Of a stretch of 32,977 nt of DNA, positions 1 through 8,173 are shown piece by piece; position 1 is the first letter of the stretch; each line of letters begins with the position of its first letter. The notes beneath the pieces were generated by a model. The model had not been told where the DNA came from. It did not search any database and saw only the letters and a program-made list of their open reading frames with translations. The stretch is from CAYFLR01 sp964343805 (GTDB taxonomy: Bacteria; Bdellovibrionota_B; Oligoflexia; CAYFLR01), in contig CAYFLR010000065.1 in NCBI GenBank assembly GCA_964343805.1, positions 1 to 32,977 on the forward strand, given 5' to 3'. The translations under genes and the position numbers were made by a program.

Positions 1-300
1 TGGCCAAAATAAAAGAAGAAGAGGCGAAAAAAGAAGCCGCCAGACAAGAAGAACTGCGGCTGGCCAAAATAAAAGAAGAAGAGGCGAAAAAAGAAGCCGC
101 CAGACAAGAAGAACTGCGGCTGGCCAAAATAAAAGAAGAAGAGGCGAAAAAAGAAGCCGCCAGACAAGAAGAACTAAGGCTGGCCAAAATAAAAGAGGAA
201 GAGGCGAAAAAAGAAGCCGCCAGACAAGAAGAACTACGGCTGGCCAAAATAAAAGAAGAAGAGGCCAAGCAAGAAGCTGCAAGACAAGAAGAACTGAAAA
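1..300 (+). repeat. Five 60-bp in-frame tandem repeats
   Basis: Units at 1-60, 61-120, 121-180, 181-240 and 241-300. The first two are identical, the third and fourth differ from them at one to three bases each, and the fifth is more diverged. Each codes for 20 residues. The array touches the window edge, so the copy number is a minimum. The near identity at silent positions points to recent expansion or gene conversion. Confidence 0.95.
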
Positions 301-575
301 GATCTCAGGATCCCATGGCTGCGGCTCGAGCTAAAATTATGGAACAAGAAGCTGCACAAATTGATGCTAATCAAATTGCCGATTTAAGAGCCGAAGCTGC
401 CAGATTACAGGCTGAAAGAGTAAATGAGGAAAGACTTCTTTATTTAAAAATTGAGCAGGCTCAACGTGAACAGGCGGAAATTGATGCAGCCCGACTTGCC
501 GAAGAGAATATGAAAATCCCTAAAACCAGTGTTTGGGAACGGATATATAATAAAATAAGGTTTAAAGGAGCCTAA
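1..575 (+). CDS. Lys/Glu/Ala-rich helical repeat protein, C-terminal part (5' end outside window)
   Basis: The frame whose first full codon is at position 3 is open from the window edge to the TAA at 573-575, so this is the C-terminal 190 or so residues of a longer protein. Five tandem 20-residue units (core AKIKEEEAKKEAARQ) are followed by about 90 less regular residues that are still rich in Ala, Glu, Arg and Gln, ending in a short basic tail (VWERIYNKIRFKGA). The alternating Lys/Glu pattern at i and i+4 suggests a long single alpha-helix or coiled coil. Twenty is not a multiple of seven, so a stable single helix fits better than a heptad coil. A Met at 315 is internal, since the frame is open and repeat-coded upstream of it. 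No function is recognisable; such rods can be envelope-spanning (TolA-like) or cytoskeletal spacers, but that is only analogy. It converges on the lipoprotein gene ending at 598. Confidence 0.75.
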   Translation, partial: AKIKEEEAKKEAARQEELRLAKIKEEEAKKEAARQEELRLAKIKEEEAKKEAARQEELRLAKIKEEEAKKEAARQEELRLAKIKEEEAKQEAARQEELKRSQDPMAAARAKIMEQEAAQIDANQIADLRAEAARLQAERVNEERLLYLKIEQAQREQAEIDAARLAEENMKIPKTSVWERIYNKIRFKGA

Positions 576-588
576 TCCGGCTCCCTTT
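564..588. terminator. Hairpin between convergent genes, possible bidirectional terminator
   Basis: AAAGGAGCC and GGCTCCCTT form a GC-containing stem (one bulge) with a six-base loop, starting inside the last codons of the upstream gene and ending 10 bp before the stop of the convergent gene at 598. The T-tract is short on the plus strand (TTT then GA); on the minus strand the stem is followed by AAACCTTATTTTAT. It is a plausible but weak intrinsic terminator. Confidence 0.4.
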
Positions 589-597
589 GATCCAGGT

Positions 598-1710
598 TTA
601 AATATCAAATTCACTGGTGAAGGTTTCTCCCCCCACAAGTTTTACTGTGATAGTAACACTTTCATAGTTTCTTGAAGATTTAAATTTCCAAATAAAGTTT
701 CCCTTTTCAACTTTAGATGATTTTAATTCCCGTGGCTTAAAAGAACTATTAGTTAGGGTGTAGGTAACTGATTCCACTTGTTGTAATTGCTGCTCTTCTA
801 TATTCATTTTAATTTGATAACGTGCAAGGCGGGAATACCAAACTGACTTTTTACTATGATGATGGGTGGTGTATTGCCAATCAAAAGAGGGCTCAGGTTC
901 TGGTTCCGGAGTGGGTTCTGGTTCCGGAGTAGGTTCGGGTACTGGAGTAGGTTCGGGTACTGGAGTAGGTTCGGGTACTGGAGTAGGCTCTGGTTCTGGG
1001 TTTAGGTGAAGGTCCTTATCAAATTGTTCCGCAATATCCCCTACGGTATAGGGTACTGAAGTGGGTAAATAGCTATAGGTTCTGGGATTGTTTTTCCCAC
1101 AATGACCAAAGCCGGCCACATGCAAAATTTCATGAACTAAGGTGTTAGCTAGTTTTTCGGGACTTCGATTGGAATACTTTCGATTAAAGCTGATGGTATT
1201 CCCACTGGCTTTGCCGATGGCTCGAGACCAGTAGTTGTAATAGGTTTTTAGTTTGATCTTTACGTGAGAATTGGCGATATAATCTGCCACTTCCTGTGAG
1301 TTGGTGGTTCCGGTTCGATCTCTCACTGATCCCGCTATACAGGTATAATTATCAACAGCCGCAATTGTTTCATAAAAACTGGGTTTTTTTGCGATCTTTT
1401 CAATATCACTGATAGCTCTTTCCAGCATCTGTTTCCATTTATCGGTCATGGATCCCCATTCCACTTCAAAAGTCAGCCCATAGCTCTCTTTTCCAATTTG
1501 CACCAGACTAAAGTGGGGCTCTTTTTGATGGGAATAGATGCTGAGATCCTCACTCTCATCAAAGCCATGTAAGCATTCAGCTGAGTGGACATGATGGGTA
1601 GGATTATCCTGATCTTGGTGATTACTTTGACCCGTTTTTTCTCCACAAGATACCAGTAAGTTTAGAATTAAAAACATACTTACTAGCGAAAACCCTGCCT
1701 TTTTATACAT
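598..1710 (-). CDS. Zincin-type lipoprotein metallopeptidase with Pro/Glu linker and possible pYEATS-like C-terminal domain
   Basis: 370 residues. The start is a type II signal peptide with lipobox LVSC, lipid on Cys22. A catalytic zincin motif HEILHVAGFGH lies at His193-Glu194-His197-His203, as in metzincins, with upstream secreted-type sequence (YTCIAGSVRDRTGT). A linker of repeated PEPTPVP and PEPTPEP units (roughly residues 240-275) separates it from a C-terminal domain of about 95 residues with the pattern VESVTYTLTNSSF...GNFIWKF...ESVTITVKLVGGETF. That pattern resembles the prokaryotic YEATS (pYEATS) beta-sandwich; I hold this loosely. The likely role is an envelope-anchored peptidase displayed on a proline-rich spacer. 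The start is set by a strong AAGGAGGGGG 10-11 nt upstream of ATG. It has its own promoter (1813-1842) and a leader hairpin over the Shine-Dalgarno. It stands alone, divergent from the sulfatase-fold gene. Confidence 0.85.
   Translation of the reverse strand: MYKKAGFSLVSMFLILNLLVSCGEKTGQSNHQDQDNPTHHVHSAECLHGFDESEDLSIYSHQKEPHFSLVQIGKESYGLTFEVEWGSMTDKWKQMLERAISDIEKIAKKPSFYETIAAVDNYTCIAGSVRDRTGTTNSQEVADYIANSHVKIKLKTYYNYWSRAIGKASGNTISFNRKYSNRSPEKLANTLVHEILHVAGFGHCGKNNPRTYSYLPTSVPYTVGDIAEQFDKDLHLNPEPEPTPVPEPTPVPEPTPVPEPTPEPEPTPEPEPEPSFDWQYTTHHHSKKSVWYSRLARYQIKMNIEEQQLQQVESVTYTLTNSSFKPRELKSSKVEKGNFIWKFKSSRNYESVTITVKLVGGETFTSEFDI
896..1003 (-). repeat. 18-bp tandem repeats coding for the PEPTPV linker
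   Basis: Three exact copies of an 18-bp unit (plus strand GGTTCGGGTACTGGAGTA) at 932-949, 950-967 and 968-985, flanked by diverged copies on both sides. They code for the PEPTPV spacer of the lipoprotein peptidase. Linker length is likely to vary between strains. Confidence 0.9.
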
Positions 1711-1716
1711 AAAAAA

Positions 1717-1755
1717 ATCCCCCTCCTTACCTCAATGGGTAAACTATGGGGGGAT
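1717..1755 (-). promoter_or_regulatory. Leader hairpin masking the Shine-Dalgarno of the zincin lipoprotein
   Basis: On the minus-strand mRNA, ATCCCCC (1749-1755) pairs with GGGGGAT (1717-1723), and an inner stem TTACC (1738-1742) pairs with GGTAA (1727-1731) around a six-base loop. The 3' arm contains the Shine-Dalgarno AAGGAGGGGG, so the ribosome site is closed in this fold. A second segment further 5' (complement of 1774-1783, CTTACCCCCC) could pair with the same GGTAAG or G-run, giving a rival structure. Confidence 0.55.
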
Positions 1756-1812
1756 CTTAAAAATTAAATTTGTGGGGGGTAAGATTGAACAGGCTTTTAG
1801 ACCGTGACTTTA

Positions 1813-1842
1813 ATTATATCAATTATATAGGTAAAAAGTCAA
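1813..1842 (-). promoter_or_regulatory. Sigma-70-like promoter of the zincin lipoprotein
   Basis: Minus strand TTGACT (1837-1842), 18-bp spacer, TATAAT (1813-1818). Transcription would start near 1806 and give a leader of about 95 nt, which carries the hairpin at 1717-1755. The -35 region is shared with the block upstream of the protease gene ending at 22780. Confidence 0.55.
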
Positions 1843-1988
1843 ATAAAATTATATAAAATGCAAAATTACCCCTAACACAATAATCCCTTGTTAGCTGTTA
1901 AGGTGTATTTTTATTGTTGAGTAAGAAGGGCTAATAGGTTATTTTCACTCAATTTAAAATTGTGTTTTAATTTTATCAAAGAGATATC

Positions 1989-4120
1989 ATGTCCACACCT
2001 TCCGATTGGTTATCCTACTTAGGGGTACCGCTATTCTATTTCCTTTCCTTGAAAGTCAATAAAACTCATTTTTTTCCGTTAACTAAGATGCGTGGGCAAA
2101 TTCCCCTCGTGACCTGGCTGCAATTTTTTCTATTGGTCCTCTTCCTCATCCAATTTTCTTTTTTATTTATTGAGGGTAGTTATTTTGCCTTTTATACCTG
2201 GAAAAACCTTCCCCAGTCTGAATTAAAGTACTGGGCTTTTGGAACTTTAGATAACTTTGTCTATCAGGGTACTATTGCAGCCTATCTGCTTCTGCCTTTG
2301 GTACTTTTTTTACCCATCGCTCGGATTCTTAAAAGGAGTTTTCAGTCTTTTAAAATTATAAAAATTTATTGTTTGTTTTGGGCTTTTTTCATCTCTTTTA
2401 CCTACCTCTTTTCCTATAGTTATTTTAACCAAATACATGATCATGTTTCCCTTCATGATTTAGTGGTCCTGCTTACTTCTCTGCAGCAACTGCTTCCCTC
2501 CTTGCAAGGAGAAGCTTTTACCCTTGGATCTTTTTTATCTATTTTAGCCTTTGTTTTATCATGGGCGCTTTGTATTTTTCTAATGCGACAACCCCTAGCA
2601 ATAAAATCTCAAGAGATAAAAGTTTCTAGCAAGTTTTACTTTCTTCATTTACTCTTTTTGTTTTTAATTGTTCGTTCATGGATTCCTTTACTTTATAATC
2701 CATCTAGTTCTGATGTGGTGTTACGCAAATGGCGTATAAATCCCTATTTCTATCTTTTTACCGAATCCTCCTCATTAAAGGGATTGAATCAAAAAATAAA
2801 AAATCTAAGTAGCGATGAAAAGTTATCCTACCTACAAACATTACAGAGTAGTTTGAAAATTCGCAAAGATGTAAGTTTTTTATTTCCGAAATATCCCCTG
2901 GTACAAAAGAAAGATGTCTCATCTTCTCTAAGCAAGAAAGACAACGTTCCCAATATTATTTTTATAATTTTAGAATCCTTTATGTTTGAGCAATTGCCCA
3001 AACAAAAGGATGAACCGGAAGTGGTGCCCTTTTTCAAATCACTGATTCCCCAGGGTCTCTATTTTACCAATCATTACGCAACAGGTGTACATTCTTCGAG
3101 GGCTTACTCCTCAATTTTTTGTTCTGTTCCATCCATTTTGGGTAGAGGAATAGTTTTTGAAAGATATCAGAGTTCATTGCTCTGTCTGCAAGATATTCTC
3201 CATCCCCTTGGTTATTATAATATTATCTTTTATGGCAGTAGTTTGTCTTTCGATAATATCGATCGCTTTTTTACTCGTCACCATGTGGATCGTATGGTCG
3301 GTGGAGATCATATAAGCAATCAGCTGAAAGTGCCTGGAGTATGGGGTATCTTAGATGAGGCGGTTTATGATGATGCTTATAACTGGATTAAGACTCACGG
3401 TAGTAAAAATCCCTTTACCTTAACTCTGCTAACTTTAACCCATCATCATCCTTATAAGCTTCCAGCCAAAAAATATAATAAATTTGGACTTTCCAACACT
3501 TTGCAGAAGTATAAAAATACTCTTTTTTATTCAGACCAAGCCTTAAAAGTGTTTATGGAAAGACTTTTTGAGGACCCTGAGTTAAAAAAGGTGATTGATA
3601 ACACTCTATTTGTTTTAGTAGCCGATCACGGACAAGATATCGTATCTTATGAGCGAATCATCCCCGGGCATCTCACGGGTCGGCTCACCCGGAATATTAC
3701 TCAAATCCCTCTACTCTTTTATTCCCCAAAGTTTATTAAACCAGGTCAAGTGGATTCTCTGGCTAGTCAAATAGATATATTACCCACTTTATTAGACATT
3801 ATGCAATTATCAGCTCCCAATAGTTTTTTGGGAATGAGTCTGCTTTCTCCCCATCGGGATAAAAATATTGTTTATCAGTACAGTGATCGAAATAAAATGG
3901 CTAAACTGATGACCCCAAGCAGGCAGTGTTACTACTTTTTTCAAAAAGATGAAGTGAAAGACTCTTTATTTGAAAAAGGGATGCAGGGATTCAAAGAAGA
4001 TCCTCTTATGATAAAACGATCTTTTGCATACCCCTTTACATGCGAAGNNNNNNNNNNTATTTCTACTTACTCAATAGTTTGGTTTTTGAAAACCAACTCT
4101 GGCCCAAAGCTATGCCTTGA
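1989..4120 (+). CDS. LTA-synthase-type membrane sulfatase-fold enzyme (interrupted by assembly gap)
   Basis: An N-terminal half with about five or six hydrophobic segments (residues ~1-245) precedes an extracytoplasmic alkaline-phosphatase/sulfatase domain (~310-670). Visible metal-site motifs are NIIFIILESF, the histidine-rich LTHHHPYKLP, and FVLVADHGQD followed by PGHLTGR. The nucleophile region reads HYATGVHSSRAYSS, with Ser where the Gram-negative LTA-synthase family usually has Thr. Family members transfer phosphoglycerol or phosphoethanolamine groups to envelope glycans or lipids. Ten Ns (4048-4057) cut the gene near its end. Continuing in the same frame gives an unlikely tail, but the frame starting at 4058 reads YFYLLNSLVFENQLWPKAMP then TGA (4118-4120), a natural-looking sulfatase C-terminus. 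I therefore end it at 4120. The Shine-Dalgarno is weak (AAAGAGA before ATG 1989). Confidence 0.82.
4048..4057. other. Assembly gap 1 (10 Ns) inside the sulfatase-fold gene
   Basis: A fixed-size placeholder. The coding frame before it (codons in phase with 1989) and the plausible frame after it (starting at 4058) are out of phase across 10 bases, so the true missing length is not 10. Confidence 0.95.
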
Positions 4121-4197
4121 AGATTGTTGTTTCCCGATTAATTTTAATAGGATATCCTTTCTTATAAGTTCAAAAATTTCTTAAGGTGAAATGTACT

Positions 4198-4592
4198 ATG
4201 GCCACCAAACAACACAAAGTCTTAATCATTGAGGATGAACCCGATGTTATCGAACTCTTGAGCAGCTATTTAAATCGACTTTCAACCGATGACACTCAGT
4301 TTGAAATTGAGAGGGTAGATGATGGAAATGAAGCCTCGCTTTATTAAAGTACACCTCTTATCAATTGGTTATCTGTGATTTGAAAATACCCTCCATTGAT
4401 GGTAACGGGGTGATAGATTATTTACGCAAGCACGAGACTGTCAACCGACTAACCCCTATTTTGATGCTGACCGGGTACTCAAATGAACTGGAAGTATCCA
4501 TCAATGATAGTAACGTTTTTATGTTCCAAAAACCAATCGATCGTCAAAAATTTTACAATATGATAAAGATTATTTTAAAAATTTCAAAATAA
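4198..4592 (+). pseudogene. CheY-like receiver, single-base frameshift (sequence error or broken gene)
   Basis: ATG 4198 (AAGGTG 9 nt upstream) opens MATKQHKVLIIEDEPD and runs to a premature TAA at 4345. The rest of the receiver continues in another frame: QLVICDLKIPSIDG (phosphoacceptor Asp in VICDLK), ILMLTGY (Thr) and FQKPID (Lys), ending at 4592. Adding one T to the TTT run near 4340-4342 restores an unbroken protein of about 131 residues with all four receiver signature sites, and the join reads naturally (EASLLLKYTSYQLVICD). The simplest reading is a homopolymer base-call error in a functional cheY-like gene; a real frameshift mutation is the alternative. It heads the chemosensory cluster. 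The downstream piece should not be taken as a separate TTG-start gene. Confidence 0.8.
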
Positions 4593-4699
4593 TTACTCTT
4601 TCTACCCCTGCTATAAGCTATTTTGTTTCACTGAAGATAAATTTCAGTCATAATATCAAATGAAAAATAATGTAAAAATTATCAGTGTGGTGGGAGAAT

Positions 4700-6349
4700 A
4701 TGTTTAATTTTTTTAGTCGTTTAAGTTTACGCAATAAACTCATTTGGCCGGCCAATATTGTTTTTTCTATTCTGATGATTGGACTGGGTACCTTTGTTTA
4801 TCAACTTGCTTATTCTGGTTTTCAAGATCAGTTGCAAAATAAAGTCGCTTCAATGCAAAACTTTCTTAAAGATAGCAGTAAAACCTTTATCGTCAATTGG
4901 GACTTAGAAGCTCTTGAAAAAATTGTGGCAGTGGCACAAAAAGATGGGGATATAGATTATGCCTTATTTTTGGGGGGAGATGGAAAAGCTCTCACTAAGA
5001 AAGCCAAGCACATTAATAAGTCAGATGTAATAGAAATTAAGAATCCCATTTATGATAATGACAAGTTGTTAGGGCATCTCATTATTGGAGATAATCAAAG
5101 AGAGGTCAAAAATTCTGCAGCCCATCTACTTTATAATATCATACTTGGCTTTATGTTAGCTCAACTGCTCATTTCATTAACTTTGTTTATAATTACCAAT
5201 CGAATAGCTAAGCCCTTACGAGAAGTGGTACAGTTCTTAAAAGACAGTACTTCAAAGACTAATACTGTGGCTAAACAGATGAATGAAGCCAGTAAATATT
5301 TAGAACAAGGAGTTAACTCTCAAAGCTCCTCTATGCAAGAAACGGTGGCTTCCATGACCGAAATTAAAAGAATGGCAGCTCAAAGTAGTAAAAAAATTGA
5401 GAAGGCAGTGTTTCTTGGCAAAGAATCAATGCAACAAGCGGATGACGGTGCTCAAACTATGAACACCCTTGCTAACTCCATCGAAGCTATTAAGGAATCG
5501 AATGCTCAACTTAATGAGATGGTCAATATCATAAAAGAAATATCTAATAAAACAAATGTAATTAATGACATTGTTTTTGAGACACGGCTGCTCTCTTTTA
5601 ATGCCTCTATTGAAGCGGCTCGAGCAGGTCAGCATGGTAAAGGTTTTGCTGTAGTTGCAGAAGAAGTGGGTAACCTTGCTCAAATGAGTGGAGAAGCTTC
5701 AAAGGATATTAGTAATCTTTTAGAGCAGAGTAATAAACAGGTCAACGATATTGTAAACATAACTACTGAAAAAGTCATTCGTGGTGAGGAAGTCTCGAAA
5801 GAGGCTTTAACCGCTTTTCATAAAATCTCTTCCCATGTGAAAGAAATTGCCCAATCTTTAGACATTGTAACTGATTCGATAAATGAACAACTTACTGGTT
5901 TTGAAGAGAGCAGTGTAGCGATTAATGAAATGAGACAGGTGGCCTATTCTAACAAAGAAGTTTCTGAATCTAGTATTAAACTTGCCAAAACCATTTCTGA
6001 TGAGTCTTCTTCTATTAAAAAATACACTGATGTAATAGAAATAATCACTAACGGGGTTCGTTCAAAAATCCGCAATCAACTCTTTGGTGGAAAAGAATAC
6101 ATTGAGAATGTTCTCGCTTTGCAGCAAGATTTTGATACTACAGAAAGTGTCCAAAATGAAGAAAAGGAAACCGCAACAGAAAGTAAACAATCATCCCAAG
6201 AGGATGTGAACCTAGTTGTTTCTAAGATTACAGAGAAGCTAAACAGTGGGACCAATGAACCTGATGATAGCGAGTTGAACGAAGAGGAGGGAGATGCGAA
6301 CTACCTCGAGTATTTTAAAGAGGATGAAGGTCAAGAAAAAGAAAGCTAG
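4700..6349 (+). CDS. Methyl-accepting chemotaxis protein
   Basis: Chemoreceptor of about 549 residues. A first membrane segment (about residues 13-37) is followed by a short periplasmic sensor (about 40-145), a second membrane segment (about 147-168), then RIAKPLREVVQFLKD, which looks like only the first half of a HAMP domain. The methyl-accepting coiled coil runs to about residue 470, with the hairpin tip FETRLLSFNASIEAARAGQHGKGFAVVAEEVGNLA that binds CheA and CheW. The acidic tail after it (EDEGQEKES) lacks the CheR-tethering NWETF pentapeptide. I prefer ATG 4700; an in-frame GTG at 4685 is possible because the GGGAG is only 3 nt from the ATG. cheA follows 13 bp downstream, so they are co-transcribed. 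ACTGAA/TTCAGT (4630-4648) is a small inverted repeat upstream. Confidence 0.93.
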   Translation: MFNFFSRLSLRNKLIWPANIVFSILMIGLGTFVYQLAYSGFQDQLQNKVASMQNFLKDSSKTFIVNWDLEALEKIVAVAQKDGDIDYALFLGGDGKALTKKAKHINKSDVIEIKNPIYDNDKLLGHLIIGDNQREVKNSAAHLLYNIILGFMLAQLLISLTLFIITNRIAKPLREVVQFLKDSTSKTNTVAKQMNEASKYLEQGVNSQSSSMQETVASMTEIKRMAAQSSKKIEKAVFLGKESMQQADDGAQTMNTLANSIEAIKESNAQLNEMVNIIKEISNKTNVINDIVFETRLLSFNASIEAARAGQHGKGFAVVAEEVGNLAQMSGEASKDISNLLEQSNKQVNDIVNITTEKVIRGEEVSKEALTAFHKISSHVKEIAQSLDIVTDSINEQLTGFEESSVAINEMRQVAYSNKEVSESSIKLAKTISDESSSIKKYTDVIEIITNGVRSKIRNQLFGGKEYIENVLALQQDFDTTESVQNEEKETATESKQSSQEDVNLVVSKITEKLNSGTNEPDDSELNEEEGDANYLEYFKEDEGQEKES

Positions 6350-6362
6350 TAGGTGAGGCAAA

Positions 6363-8173
6363 TTGGAACAAGAAATTGTTAATATATTTTTAGACGAGTG
6401 CGAAGACAATTTTGGGAACTGGGAAGAACTCTGTATACAACTAGAAAACAAACCCTCTATGGAGCTTATTAACGCTCTTTTTCGTATTGCTCATAATATG
6501 AAAGGAGCCTCCAAAACGGTTGGATTTACTAAATTAGGCGAGTTTATACATGAAATTGAAGATGTTATTTTAGTTGTCAAAAATGACTTCTCTGCCTTAG
6601 ATTCAGATTTTATTGCTTTTCTCTTTAAATGCCATATTTTTCTTGAGATGTGGCTATCTCAACTGAGATTTGATCCCGAGTTTTTGCCCCAGGCCAGCCT
6701 CTTAGCTGAAGTTTTAAGTCTTGCCGTGGATATACGTAATCCCAGTGGATCCAAAAAAGAAACTACCCCGGATCCTGCCGAAGAACCTCCTTCTTCTTTT
6801 GGTGAAATTTTAGTGGAGCTTAAGAAGGCTGATCAAGTGGAGGTGGATCGAGCAGTGGCTATTCAAAATAGCAAGCTGGGTGAGATTTTGGTAAAGGAAA
6901 AAGTGATTGATGAAGAAGATGTGGAACAGGTGCTGGAAGAACAAAGTAAGNNNNNNNNNNACCTCAGAGTCAAACCCTCAGAGTCGATGCTGCCAAAATT
7001 GATAAACTGATCCAAACAATAGCCGAATTATCTATTCAATTGTCCATTGTTCATCATCATAAACGGAATTATGAATTAGATGCGGTCACAGCTTTGGATG
7101 CAATAGAAGCTAGTTATAAGACTGTCAGAGAGCTGCAACAAGAAGGAATATCTCTTCGAATGCAACGAGTGGCAGTGCTCTTTCGAAGGCTGAACCGAAC
7201 TGCTTTGGATATTGCGCGCGATCAGAAAAAACAGGTTACAGTTATCCCTTCCGGTCGTGACTGTGAGCTGGATAAAACCGTCATTGAAAAAATTGCAGAA
7301 CCCTTGACTCATATTATAAGAAACTCAGTTGATCATGGCATTGAGACCAGTGAAAAACGCAAAGAGTTGGGCAAAGAAGCCATGGCATTGATTCACCTTC
7401 AGGCTTATTATGAAGGCAGTTCTGTGGTTATTGAAATTAAAGATGATGGAGGGGGTATTGATAAAGAAAAAGTACTTTCAAAAGCCCTAGCTAAAGGTCT
7501 GGTTTCTGAGGGAGAGTTACAGTCTGATGAAGAGATTTTTGATTTACTGTTTTTGCCTGGCTTTTCAACTGCCAAAGAGGTGACGGAAATTTCCGGACGA
7601 GGTGTGGGACTCGATGTGGTTAAAAACAGTATTAATAATTTGGGAGGGCAGGTCGAGGTCAATTCTATTTTAGGGGAAGGTACAGAGTTTAAAATTTCCA
7701 TTCCCCTATCTATTAGTCTAATTGAAACTCTTATTATTCGCATTGGTGGTGTAAAATATTTGGTCCCCTTAAATGATGTGCAAGAAGTGACCGATTTGAC
7801 CAAGTTCAATATTCATTCTGATAAATTAGGAAAACAGCTCATAGATTTTAAGGGCGAGATATTGCAGGTGGTGAATTTAAATAAATCATTTTCTAAAATC
7901 CCTCTCTATGGAGAAAATGATTATGACTCCACAAGAAAAAGCCGCCCCTGTTTGATAATTCAGTTAGATAAAAAACGGCTTGCCGTAGAAGTAGATAACA
8001 TTGAAGGCCAACAGCAAATTATCAGCCGTTCCCTTTCAAGTAATATGTCTCGAGAAGAAATATATAAAGGGAGTACAGTCTTGAGTAATGGACAGCCCGG
8101 TTTAATTTTAGACCTCTTTAAACATAAGGCGATATTTGACCAAACTTATTTAAAGGAATCTGCTCATGAGTGA
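6363..8173 (+). CDS. cheA: Chemotaxis histidine kinase CheA (interrupted by assembly gap)
   Basis: One gene split by Ns at 6951-6960. The first part holds the Hpt domain, with phosphoaccepting His44 in RIAHNMKGAS, then a linker containing two copies of a LGEILV-type segment (FGEILVELKKAD, LGEILVKEKVID) like the N-terminal domain of type II secretion ATPases, where classical CheA has P2. After the gap the frame reads TLRVDAAKIDKLIQTIAELSIQ, the P3 dimerisation helix, then the ATPase domain: N box HIIRNSVDHGIE, G1 IKDDGGGID, F box LFLPGFSTA, G2 ISGRGVGLDVV. A C-terminal CheW-like P5 domain follows. TTG 6363 is the likely start, with AGGTGAGG 4-5 nt upstream. It overlaps cheW by 8 bp. It should phosphorylate the receiver at 4198 and perhaps that at 23111. 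Confidence 0.93.
6951..6960. other. Assembly gap 2 (10 Ns) inside cheA
   Basis: Frames before and after the Ns are out of phase. Just after the gap, CCTCAGAGTC occurs twice (6962-6971 and 6976-6985), 14 bp apart. This may be a collapsed linker repeat or a mis-join at the contig edge. Confidence 0.95.

Noticed and set aside
1..300. CRISPR array
   Set aside because: The 60-bp units are contiguous, without spacers, and are in frame within a protein.
444..638. Minus-strand 64-codon frame overlapping the helical repeat protein
   Set aside because: Opposite strand of a clear gene, without ribosome site or recognisable product.
4365..4592. A separate TTG-start receiver fragment
   Set aside because: The upstream codons in this frame and the N-terminal half in the other frame make one receiver after a single-base correction.
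4630..4648. ACTGAA/TTCAGT dyad before the MCP gene as a terminator
   Set aside because: Only six AT-rich base pairs and no T-tract; at most a minor operator.
7040..8173. A separate kinase gene starting at TTG 7040
   Set aside because: The frame is open back to the gap and encodes the conserved CheA dimerisation helix upstream of this TTG.
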